A DNA stretch of 64,000 nt, taken from assembly GCA_029948255.1 (NCBI GenBank), contig JALIZF010001612.1:248001-312000 (forward strand). Direction: 5' to 3'. Origin of the DNA: Telmatactis stephensoni. Taxonomy: Eukaryota > Cnidaria > Anthozoa > Actiniaria > Isophelliidae. Position 1 is the stretch's first letter. Each line of letters begins with the position of its first letter. Below the pieces are notes generated by a model. The model was not told where the DNA came from and did no database searches. It was given only the letters and a program-made list of their open reading frames with translations. Shown one piece after another: positions 52,201 through 62,100 of the stretch. The translations under genes and the position numbers were made by a program.

Positions 52201-54727
52201 AGAATTTCCCCCTTGTATGAGGTCATTGCCCAATTTATGTCTAAGTGTACATATGCTGATGGAGGTCCAAATTTAGCACTTTCGGACGTGCAACTTCGTA
52301 GAGAAGTATGAATATGCCTGATATATGAACAACATTTGGACATTCAAAGAGTTGTAATGCTGCTTTTCTTTTAAAGTTATTGAATTGAAAACAAGAAATT
52401 GTGATTTTTGGGGGTTAAAAAATTGCACCTCAAATAATCCAAAATCTGTTTATATGAATTTCTCCAAAGTTCGTATACTGCTAGACAAAGTCCTAAATAT
52501 TAATGCCTTGTGTGTCGTTTTAAAAGTTTAGGTCAAAAAATGCATTAAATTGCTTGGAATCTTAAATGGTGATATAATCATTTCATCGTTATGGTATCCC
52601 CAATGTAAACAAAACACATACCATTAAAACCTTAAGTCTTAAGTAGACGAAAGCCATGGGTGCTTTCATGTAAGAATGACAGCTGTTGATCGGTCGAGCA
52701 CTAGAGAAATTGTAGGAAGCCTCCTTAAGCCATTTTTGTATCCAAATTTTGATCCACAACATTTGATTATTTGTAATTTGATTACAGAAGAAGAAATTAA
52801 AGGTGATAGCACCAAACCCAGTGACACAAAAGATGACCTAAATGCTGAATCAAGTGAGAGCGAGAGTGAAGATGAAGATCTGACCAATGCTGGTAAAGAC
52901 ATCAAGAAGATGCTACAAAAGAATGAAGGTGAAGGCGGTTCATCTGATGACGAAGATGAAGACCCCGATAATGATGAGGTGAAAGGTACAGCAGCAGTGT
53001 TCTTACAAGGTATGAACAGTAATTATTTTCTCTAATATAATTGATTATGATTATGATTACGGTCTAATGATTATAATTATGGGGGGACTCCTATATATAA
53101 AGGTGTGGGGATGCTTGTCAGAAATTTTAAAAATGAGCCCTAAAAGGTACCTGAGTTTAATCTAGGTGGGGATGGCCAAACATGATTTTTACCCCTAAAA
53201 GATACCAACTCAAAAACAAAACGAATATTTCTCAGTTTCAAATATATTCTTCACAAGAGATCATAATACTGAGAGAAAAACTCAGTATTGATGTCTGAGC
53301 ACAAGGCGCGCGCGGACGGGATCCGTTTGCTTTCGGCAGTTCAATTTTATTGCCGACTTAAGAGCCTTGCGCGCACGATGGCGAAGTTACTAAAAATAGC
53401 CTTAGTCACCACGGACATCGCACAGACATCAATACTGATGTTCCGCTCTCTTAGTATTATGGTCTCCATCAATTTTCGATGGGGGGACTCCTATATATAG
53501 AAGGACAGGGATGCTGGTTGCAAATTCTGAAAATGACCCCCTAAAGGTTACCTGAGTTTTATCCAGATGGGCTTGCATGGCAACATGATTTTTACTCCTA
53601 AAACTCAGGGTGCCAACTAAAAACCAATAAAATGAAGATTTTACAGTTGTAATAGTGGTAGATTAGTTGTGTAAGTGTTAGTCCTTTGGGTTTATAACCA
53701 GTAAAAGTCATAATATCTCTTTTTGTGATCTTAAAACACAGAGAAAGCAAAGGGTAAAAAGAAATCTGGCAGCAGATCCAGTACGTCATCAAGTAGCAGA
53801 TCGTCCACGCCTACAGCAGGGATGGAAAACCAAGCAGCTGCGACATCAACTATCCAAGCAGCAGCTAAAAAACTAGAGGGTAGACCTGGAACACCAAGTG
53901 AGTATAACGACGCATTGAGTGAGTGTGACTCTGATGCATGCACTAGCATAATGTGGAGGAATACTAAATGGGGGATAGGGTAGCACGTAAAAACCAAGTA
54001 TAGGCACACCGCTGATATGTCGTTGCCAGTATAGTTGCTAAATATACCGATATGACTGTTCAATGCGGCACTTTGTAAAACTAATGGGTAAGGCAACACG
54101 TGGAATCCAACTAAGTTTACCAGTAGGACCACTGAATTAGTTTTTTGGGATGTAGTTTTAGTTAGTTGTGTGGCTAGTGGGTACCAGGTAGGATACCAAG
54201 TAAGTGTACTGATATTACCCTTTAGTGTAAGTACTTAATAGCCAATGGGTGGCCACGCGGGAGACCAAGTACTTTTATGATAAGTGGGTGTGGTAACACG
54301 TGGACTGTTTTTGTATGGTAGTCCGAGGCACTACTTGATTCTGATCGTCATATTTTTTATTACACTAGCTGGTAAAGGCAAAAAGCGTCCAGCATCAGAG
54401 CCTCTTAAAACTGGATTCGTTTCCATCAGTGACAGTCCCTCATCCAAGAAAGCCCGTGTGTCCCCAGCCCCTAACTCAGGCTCTGGTTCAGCATCTAACA
54501 CCCCAACACCCAATGACAATGGTAACGCTATAACAGAGGATTCAGTGCGTCGTTACCTGGCTCGTAAACCAATGACAACCAAAGATTTATTGCAAAAGTT
54601 TAAAAGTAAAAAGACGGGACTTACAAACGAGCAGACTGTTCAGCTTATAGCAACAATACTCAAAAAGATCCAACCAGAGCAAAACAAAATAAAAGGCAAA
54701 CTTTACTTATCACTAAAGGCAAAATAA
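46218..54727 (+). CDS. GTF2F1: General transcription factor IIF subunit 1 (RAP74)
   Basis: Exons are 46218-46274 (tentative), 47816-47901, 48058-48127, 48634-48824, 50694-50973, 51712-51808, 51958-52111, 52788-53009, 53742-53897 and 54369-54727. Phases agree throughout, giving about 556 residues (human is 517). The N-terminal TFIIF dimerisation domain is clear: YKVRVPR, KSGAGSEYGRERREEARKRR, SSYYILTQCPDGAFEAVPV, SWYNFTPN, LTADEAEEEFMRRD. The middle is acidic and Lys/Ser-rich (EVDYMSDSSSSS is conserved). The C-terminus has the winged-helix domain that contacts Pol II/FCP1 (VRRYLARKPMTTKDLLQKFK). With RAP30 it recruits Pol II to promoters. Near 52030 (…DNE then DASSEEDGYF) a single extra base breaks the frame in exon 7. 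The divergent neighbour is the NB-ARC gene. Confidence 0.93.
46771..46887. repeat. 74-bp tandem duplication in GTF2F1 intron 1
   Basis: GAATCGCTGGTCGTATGTAT…GTTCGTCTAGTGACATCC (46771-46813) is repeated with four changes at 46845-46887. Confidence 0.85.
46888..47476. other. Intron 1, no exon; small C/G-rich hairpin
   Basis: GGTCATTCCATTTTATATCCACCCCCCCC (47204-47232) pairs loosely with GGGGGAGGGTGTATTTAAAGTAGAATGGCCC (47259-47287), a possible old MITE. Nothing else is recognised. Confidence 0.4.
47477..47630. mobile_element. 154-bp inverted-repeat element (MITE-like)
   Basis: TGAAAGGGTTCCCTGTGAAA at 47477 is mirrored by TTTTCACAGGGAACCCTTCA ending at 47630, with about 45-bp arms. It lies in GTF2F1 intron 1. 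Confidence 0.8.
48200..48460 (-). mobile_element. tRNA-derived SINE-like element
   Basis: On the minus strand GTAGCTCAGTACTAGTTGG is an A box with a short insertion (TGTAGCTCAG is duplicated beside it), and GAGTTCAATTC (plus 48381-48391) is a B box. A non-tRNA body follows to about 48200. The broken A-box arm and the body argue for a SINE, not a tRNA gene. It lies in GTF2F1 intron 3. Confidence 0.6.
49191..50406. mobile_element. 1.2-kb fold-back element with ~430-bp arms in GTF2F1 intron 4
   Basis: The left arm from 49191 (AGGGCACTAGGACAAAGTTG) and the right arm ending at 50406 are reverse complements with only scattered differences over more than 400 bp. Pairing runs inward to GACCGTTGGCCCGGCA (about 49660) and TGCCGGGCCAACGGTC (about 49980). 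The left arm has an extra 37-38 bp at about 49613-49650 flanked by AGAAAGCG direct repeats. The loop is about 300 bp without coding signs. Transcribed within the intron, it would form a long dsRNA. No target duplication is evident. Confidence 0.9.
50500..50640. repeat. Dispersed repeat, GAGGATATTTTGG…CCCCTCCCCTAAATC family, copy 1
   Basis: It contains GGGGTGCAGAGGATATTTTGGGAAAGTATTGAGAA and ends in CCCCTATACCCCTCCCCTAAATCTT. The same order occurs at 59597-59745 and 62003-62135. Confidence 0.75.
53081..53610. mobile_element. Two copies of the GGGGACTCCTATATA family around another MITE
   Basis: GGGGGGACTCCTATATATAA at 53081 and GGGGGGACTCCTATATATAG at 53480 start two copies in the same orientation. 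Both carry the GGGATGCT, AAAATGA.CCC and TTACCCCTAAAA-type landmarks. Between them lies the separate element at 53256-53467. They are in GTF2F1 intron 8. Confidence 0.7.
53256..53467. mobile_element. ~212-bp inverted-repeat element
   Basis: AGAGATCATAATACTGAGAG…CAGTATTGATGTCTG (53255-53297) is mirrored by CAGACATCAATACTGATGTT…CTTAGTATTATGGTCTC (53423-53467). Inner GCGCGCG stretches also pair. It is non-coding. Confidence 0.8.
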
Positions 54728-54939
54728 TGCTAGTGGTTGCTATGGAGATATCTCCATGGTGTTTGTTACTATGGAAACAAGTGTCTGTTGCTATATCTTT
54801 GAGATTATGCTGTGAAAAGACTAAAGTTGAGTGCTATGGAAACTGTTACACAAATGCTGTTACTATGGAAACAGTTGCCAAGATACATTTGGAAACTAAC
54901 AAAGTAGTAATGAGTTGAAATAATTTTAGAAAATTATGA

Positions 54940-54945
54940 AATAAA
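54940..54945 (+). terminator. Poly(A) signal AATAAA of GTF2F1
   Basis: AATAAA lies 213 bp after the stop codon at 54725-54727, followed by an AT-rich stretch. Confidence 0.7.
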
Positions 54946-55070
54946 AATTATATTTAAAATATATCTGATTTGTTTTGACTTGTGCATCATCACAGCGCAA
55001 ATCGTCGCATTGTGACTGTATTTTTCCAACTTCGGTAAAAATTTTGTCTTTTCTGATCCGTCAATAATTC

Positions 55071-55140
55071 TTGGGGCCGGGCGGAGCTCATTTCAAATCA
55101 GCCAATGAATGGAAGAACTTATATTAGCTCCGCCCCCAAC
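55071..55140. repeat. Short inverted repeat
   Basis: TTGGGGCCGGGCGGAGCT (55071-55088) and AGCTCCGCCCCCAA (55126-55139) are inverted and could mark a small MITE. Confidence 0.5.
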
Positions 55141-55370
55141 GATGATGGAAAAGAAAAAACCTAGTGGAAGTTGGAAGAAATTTGGGTCGCGATGCAAAGA
55201 TTTTCGCTCTAAGTAAATTATTCAATAAAATATAAAATAGGCTTCTCAATGAATTCATGAATAATTAATGACAAAAAGAAAAATCTCTACCGTGGCAGTG
55301 TCTTAATACTATGATCAAACACTTGCATAAATTAACCAACTTTTGCTTTGAATTTATCCAATAATTATCC

Positions 55371-56455
55371 ATTGCATTTGCCAGATTTCAAGCCATTAGG
55401 GACTGGTACGGGTCTCTTAATCTTGTGACAATACAAGACCCACATAGTCAGAAAGAGCACATCGAGTTATATAAAATTCCGAAGTTTGGAGTTAATCGCA
55501 TCAATATTGAATGAGATACAGCCATTCAAAAACACCAAATATTACCAAGACATTTCACTAAGAAGTGTATGAACGACCAGACGAAACTCATGTAAACTGC
55601 TCAGTTATATATTCGATCACTTCTGAGGTCAAGAATATGTTTGAACGAATGTATTCCTTAATAAATTTTGAATTCCCTACGATATATATCCGGCGGTAAA
55701 CGCTGAGTAGCGCCGGCTGGTCTGAAAGGCAGTAATTTTATCGGACAAATGATTAACGACGGTTGACCTTGATGCTAACACAGCAGGAAGCTTATGTTAG
55801 GCTAACGATTTCCCTCCACCACTATTCAAATCTGTCAAGACATGTTTGATTTTATTTATTCCCAACACAATCATTTATTAATGCAACGGTCTAAAGTCTT
55901 TGTATTGGAATCAATCCTCTCCCGTGCTAGTTGTAAGATCAATCTCTTCGAGTTGTTGTTATTGTCGTCAAAGGAATGATTGTGAAGTATCTGGGAAACA
56001 GTTTGAAGTTTCCATACTTTCTAATAGAACCTGAGGAACTATCTGGCTGTTAATCGACATATGTAGTAGATCATAGTAGACACTCCATTTCCATATAACG
56101 ACCAGACACGTTGTCCTGTAATCCATATATTTCTTAGTAAATTTTGGGTTTCTAAATGGCTGTATATCGTTCAATATTGATCCGATTAACACCAAACTTC
56201 GGAATTTTGCATAGCCCGATGCGCTCTTTCTGACTATGGAGCTGTTTATATGGAAGCGAGCCAGCCCGGAAAGCGGGCTGAATTCTTTTGTTTTCTTTTC
56301 CCTTGGGGCTTGAGAACAAAAGAAGTCAGCCCGCTTATCGGGCTGGCTTGCCTCCATATAAACAGCCCCTATGTGGGTCTTGTTCGGTCTTGTGTTGGTT
56401 ATCGCAATATTAAGGGAGTCGTCCCTAGTCCCTAACGGCTTGAAATCCGGCAATG
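55371..56455. mobile_element. ~1.1-kb inverted-repeat element between GTF2F1 and C9orf72
   Basis: Left-arm landmarks in order are GCCAGATTTCAAGCC, TTAGGGACT, AAGACCCACATAGTCAGAAAGAG, ATTCCGAAGTTTGG and CAATATTGA (55379-55515). They recur inverted and in reverse order at 56455-56130. Identity is about 80-85 percent by eye. The right arm is interrupted by the MITE at 56238-56369. The intervening ~560 bp shows no gene. Confidence 0.8.
56235..56372. mobile_element. 132-bp MITE with TAT target duplication, nested in the 55371-56455 element
   Basis: GGAGCTGTTTATATGGAAGC at 56238 is mirrored by GCCTCCATATAAACAGCCCC ending at 56369. TAT flanks both sides (56235-56237, 56370-56372). The opposite arm of the host element keeps the uninterrupted site (CCCACATAGTCAGAAAG at 55440), which proves the insertion. 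A 3-bp duplication suggests PIF/Harbinger, though TAT is not the usual TAA/TTA. Confidence 0.9.
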
Positions 56456-56506
56456 AATTTAAGAAGCTACTACTGTAGGTCGAACACTTGTACTAATGTA
56501 TGAGAA

Positions 56507-56907
56507 ATCTATTTCAAAAAAGGTTGACAGAGCTAAAGGCGATAGGAGATAGGTCATTCAAATTCCAAAGTAATCCAGAAGTTTTAAAAATAGCTTCGTT
56601 ATTCCGTTCGTTTTGCTCCGAACATTGGATATGGATGTCTGATTGTTAACTTTCTTAATAAAAACAAATAAAAAACCCAACCGTGAATTCTTGGGGTGTA
56701 TGTGACGTCACGGCAGCCATCTTGGTTGACCTTCAACAAAAGATTTCTCATTAGCGTTTATTGTTTGTTCATCCAACATGGCTACCGCTTCATTGTCTTT
56801 GGATTCCCAAAGGTATGGATGCACCCCAGCAATTGTGGAATGACCTAGCTATCTCCTATCGCGCCTATCGCCTTTAGCTCTGACAACCTTTTCTGAAATA
56901 GGTGTAT
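56507..56907. mobile_element. ~400-bp inverted-repeat element, CACCTATTTC..AAAAGGTTG family
   Basis: CTATTTCAAAAAAGGTTGAC…GAGCTAAAGGCGATAGGAGATAG (56509-56553) is mirrored by CTATCTCCTATCGCGCCTATCGCCTTTAGCTC…GACAACCTTTTCTGAAATAGG (about 56849-56903). Termini match the element at 23493-24105. Confidence 0.85.
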
Positions 56908-57410
56908 ACTATATCAAAGATAGAATATATATGTCAATTGAAAAAGTTAGCTAATTATTTGTTCGTTTTCATATGAATTTTTTGTATATGCTAATGTGTG
57001 GATATGGAAGTTGTGTTTTGACTTGAAAATATGCATTGTCTAGATGGTCACCAGTTCAGACGCGCGGACCAAAAGGGTGGTTAGTACTTGGTGTATGCCA
57101 CACCAATTGTATGCAAAACCAAGTGTATCAAAAAGATTGTATATCAATGGCTTTTCGTTACGCGAGTGCTTTGAGATGAAATAAAACCAAAAAGGGCAGG
57201 ACCGAGACAACTTGAACTACTACTTCATCTTTTATCTCTGTAGACTCGGAACAAGTCAATTTACGCGCAAAAGACATGCAAGGAAATCACGAGTCTCGAA
57301 CAATTATTTCGGCTTTTTCCGCGTCACGTAAAGAATATATATTTTGCACGAATCACGAGAAATGATGTCTTTAATTCTGGAATCAACAAAAAAATGAAAA
57401 ATGAAAATGC
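56908..57410. other. Intergenic, no gene seen
   Basis: This is the short interval between the inverted-repeat element and the C9orf72 3' end. I see nothing else in it. Confidence 0.35.
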
Positions 57411-57416
57411 TTTATT
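57411..57416 (-). terminator. Poly(A) signal AATAAA of the C9orf72 ortholog
   Basis: TTTATT on the plus strand reads AATAAA on the coding strand, 100 bp after the stop codon. Confidence 0.65.
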
Positions 57417-57516
57417 ACGCGTCACGCGAAACCCTCTGTGCGCCCATGACAGCGTCACGTGACGATCAGACAAAACCGGCCGAAAAGCTTTACCTCCACC
57501 CGAGTTTAAACCCCAG

Positions 57517-59098
57517 CTACAGTGACTCAAGAATAGCTTGAACTCTAGCTGCAGACTGTCTAGGGTCCCCCATTATGAACATAAACATTCCAGACTTGTG
57601 TTTCTCTGCTCGAACCAACACAATGTAAAAGTCCGCTTCTGTAGTAAGCTGGAGGTCGAGACGTAATTGTTTCTTGGTAGCGCTGTCGAGCGGTTTTGTA
57701 CCCTTACACCTGCCAAGTTAAAACGATGTATAAGAATTTTGAAGCAACTGAACTCGAATAAACGAAACTGAGGATTACATTAACGAAAATTGAGCACTTA
57801 AGAACACAATATATAAGGAACAGGCATACATTTTATATCGTAAAACCAGCTTAGCCTATCACAGAAACACAGGTTCTCTTCTCTTATGCGGGTTTTTTTA
57901 AATCTCAAATTACTGTAAAATGCCAACGAAACTGTGCTTATACTTGCTAAACGTACCTTTTTGGTCAGCTTTATTGCGATGACAGCTCTCATCGGGGAGC
58001 GTGAGGCGACGGAGAGGGCGCGTGAGGGTGGGAATCTTATTTTTGGGAGGAAATTTGCGTTTCCGATTCACAATGTACTGTGCGAAAATAATTTCCCATT
58101 GCGTATGTCCAATTGTAATACTTAAGCAAACAGGAATAGTTTAGACACAGGGGAAGGAACATATATGGTACTAAAAAGTTCACTTAAGTTTTGACGACCA
58201 CGCGCGTAGACTTGGAACTAATCGCACGACTTTTTGACCAATTTTTGCTTCAATCGTCTGAAGTCGCCTTACGTTGCGCAAAGTTACGGCGACATTAGGG
58301 CCCGGAGTAAGCCTAATATTGTGCTTGACTTATCGGCTTTAATTGGTTGTGATTAATCTAAGGAATTTATTGTTAGAATCGATACTTACGATTTGGCTTC
58401 TACGTATTTAATGAGCGCTAAAGCCTTGCGGTCAAGGATGCGTAGAAAATTGGATACGAAGCTCTGACGGACATCAGCAATGGCAGGTAGAAGGCTTAAC
58501 TACAATGAAACAAGTTTTGAGATTGTGGTTCAACTAAACTAGTTTATACTTTCCATCGATCCCTCATTTACTCATTTGCCTACACAGTCTTTGTCTGTTC
58601 GTCTGTCCGTCTGTCTGTCTTCCTGTCGGCCGTCTGTCTGTCCGGCCTTTGTCTGTCTAGAACGGTTTTCGCACAACTGGGAAAATAGCATGGTCAGGCA
58701 CGGAACGTTCACGGCATGAGCTTTGAATACTTCGAGAGGGTCACAGCACATGGGCGCGGTCACACTCATGCCAAAACTGCTCTGTAGCTTTTCTGTGACC
58801 ATATCGTATACTTACATCATTCATAAAGGTCTGTACCAATGGAGCAATGTCCTCAACATCATGAAACACCGCCCTGTGTGTAAACACCACACATCAATAT
58901 CATAAAAATGAAATGTAATGAGTAATTACTAAACGGCAGAAGACCTTTCGGACTAAACAAAGAATCACTTGAAAAGAGATTTTTAGAATGCATGAATTTC
59001 AAGTCTTCCAACAAGTTTGTCCAAGGCTACAAGTATAGTTGAGGGCGTAATATTTGATGATAACGTAGAAATAATATGATGCATGATGATGGTGGTGG

Positions 59099-59141
<43 letters not shown>

Positions 59142-62100
59142 CTCTACCACTTCTTACATGACTGGATCTTCAGGTACTTCTTCCCGATCTTCCCAAATCA
59201 ACGCCAACATGTCGTCCAAGAATTCTTTGCGTTTTACACAGTGTTCATGATAAAGACAGGTTTGTTTAACTTCAAAGGTATCAACATCAATTAACGTCGA
59301 TGGGTAAAGACTGCTAACTATAGCCTTGAATGGAAGCCAAATGAAACCACTTGAGTCCTGTAAATTTTAATTTATAAATTTATAAGAGATCGACTTTGAA
59401 GTTCTACTTTTTTACTCTTTAAAATTCAAATGAGAAGAAATTGAATACTTCTGGTTTGTATGTTGTTGTTTTTTTGGGGGGGGAGGAGATGTATGTTTTT
59501 GGGGGTGGGGAGAGGGTGGGGGAAATACTTTTCCAACGTACAAGTAGTTCTCCTTTTTACCCTTTGAATTTCAGAGTCTACTCTCTACCGTCTTCAGGAG
59601 GGGTGCACCATCATATAAATTTGGAAACTGCCGAGAGGATATTTTGGAAAAATATTGAAAAAAAATTACTTGAAGTCATCTCGGGGGGGGGGGGGGGGGG
59701 GGGTGCATCGCCTGCACCCCAGCCTCCCCTAAATCTGCCCCAGGGAAACCAACCTTCAAAAGTCCCTGCACAAAAATGTCTGGATCATAGTCATCCTGAT
59801 GCTGTGCTAGTTCTTGCTTGTCAACTGCATATCTTGAAGTGCACCTCTCATCAGGTGATAAGAACATTCCAAGACTACTGACCATCTGTTTGAATAAAAA
59901 ACACTAGCTATGTATTTATGAAATGGAATTACACTGAAAATCACCTTCAGGCATACTACTTATAAAGAGGTACCACTTGAATGTTAGCCTGTGTACAGCC
60001 ATTTCCCACCCCTCCCCCCCACGGGGAAAAATTGGGGAGGGAACAATTGATTTTTCCCAATAGAGGGAGGGGTGAGAAACATCTGTACACAGGCTACTTG
60101 AATGTGTACCTATCTATGTAAGTCTTGTGGGGGGTGGGGAAATCATAACATTTCCTGGCATGGAATGCAAAATTCAAATTTGCATTCACTATGACCATGT
60201 GAAATCACAACGAACATTATTTTTTATAGGGGGGATCATTTCATGCAATCCCCTCCACCCCTACTTAACTAGATCCAAGCCCTCCTCCACCTGAAAACCA
60301 ATTAAATACCAGAGGGATAGCATAAAATTTTTATTGCTGCACAATAATTTCTTTTTGTCCAATATATTTTCAAAAATAATAATTAGTGACAGTGTGTTTT
60401 TGCAAAATTGAGGGCTAATTAACCCCTCCCCCCTCTCAAGACCCTGTGACCTTGATCCTCCAGGCCATGCCCTTGGCCACCTATAACCACATCTTTAATT
60501 GCCACCTGTCAAAATTCCACTGCATGGGCATATTTTTCATTGAATTTAGAGAAACAAAGTCAAGCCAGAATAACCAAAAAATGAGACCAAACAACAAACT
60601 CTCATACATACCAAGTTTACTCTCTCTCTTGACTGACCAATAACAATAGTACTTCCAAATGTTTGAAGATGTGAAGTGATTGCTCTGAATAAATACAATG
60701 CTTAAGTGGATTTTGCTTATACACATGCATTCATCATTATGATCATCATGCACTGTCATCGCCATCATCACAATCATCTCCATCATTATATACCAGTAAG
60801 CAATCATACCATGAAACTACACTGTCTAGCTAGCAATTGCATTGGGCAGACTGCAATCATAGCATTCACAGCTATTGCAATCACAGAGGAGGGGGAGAGG
60901 GGTACTCCTTCCAGTTTTGAGTAGGGATGTGTCGCTGAGCTCCTCAAACCCTGACCCTGTTCCAGAGCAAAATTTCCAAAATCAATACCCTGTTCCAGAG
61001 TGAATACTCTGACTAAAACAATATACTGTTCCAAAAAGACAAATAAACAAGAGACTATATATATACAACTTCTTTAATTACTCAAGGCATTTGGGACTTA
61101 GTTCTTACTCTGGTTTCCTAACTCATTTTATTCCTTATGTCAAGTTGATGTGTAGTTACGACTTTGTAAAATAGGTTCCAGAGAGAGATTATGATTTTAT
61201 AAACCCTGTTCCAGAGTAAAAATGCTGAAAACCATACCCTGTTTGGCGGCACGTACCCCTATACCCCCCTCCCCCCCAGGATTTCTGTCTTGATGCATTT
61301 TGTATAATCACTGTCAATGCATGCTGAACACATATTTTGTGGTTTATTAAGCAATTTTAGTGATAAAATGGAAACCAACCTTGAGTACCATCAACATCAT
61401 ATAGGCTGACATCAACATCATCTGTCATCATTATCATTTCTGTTACTTATATAAGGTCAAATTCATTTACCTTAACATCAAGACTTTATTAAACTGTCTG
61501 GGCTGATCTTGACGGAATGTACCTAAAGCTGTTTCACTGAGCTGTAATGATTGAAGAAAGTGTGAGAATAGATCTGCAGAAGACATTAAAATGTGGTTCA
61601 AGAACAAAAATAACACCACTCAAATTTTGATGCATCTCATGACAATTTAATTGAACTTTTTTTGTTCTCACCACATTTTGATGTCATCTGTAAATCATCA
61701 TATCCATTAGAGTACAGATACATAGAAAAATGGAGTCTATTGTTAGATACATGTACAGTTTGGAAAATGGATTTGAAATATTTGATAAAAACATATTTCT
61801 ATGACAATTACCTGAATTTCCTTTGTTAGACCTGCATTCTGTAATTTTACTATGGTTAAAATAGATTTTTGAAGATATGTTGTAAACCTTGTATATGCTG
61901 TGGGCAAATCCTAAAACAATAATTTAAGTTGGAAATTTAAAGGCAATACATCTTCTAAGGCTCATCAGTAATGAATTGTAGATTTGTGTAACGTCTTCAG
62001 TGCTAGGTGCACCATCATATAAATTGGAAACTGCCGAGAGGATATTTTGGAAAAACATTGAGGAAAAAGGACTCAAAATCATCTCAGGTCAGGGGTTGCA

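Noticed and set aside
52666..52905. Minus-strand Ser/Leu-rich frame
   Set aside because: Antisense shadow of an acidic GTF2F1 exon.
55968..56453. 161-codon minus-strand frame
   Set aside because: It lies entirely within the inverted-repeat element and its nested MITE; no domain and no splice context.
59076..59294. Poly-Asp frame
   Set aside because: Translation of a (GAT)n repeat running antisense into a C9orf72 exon.
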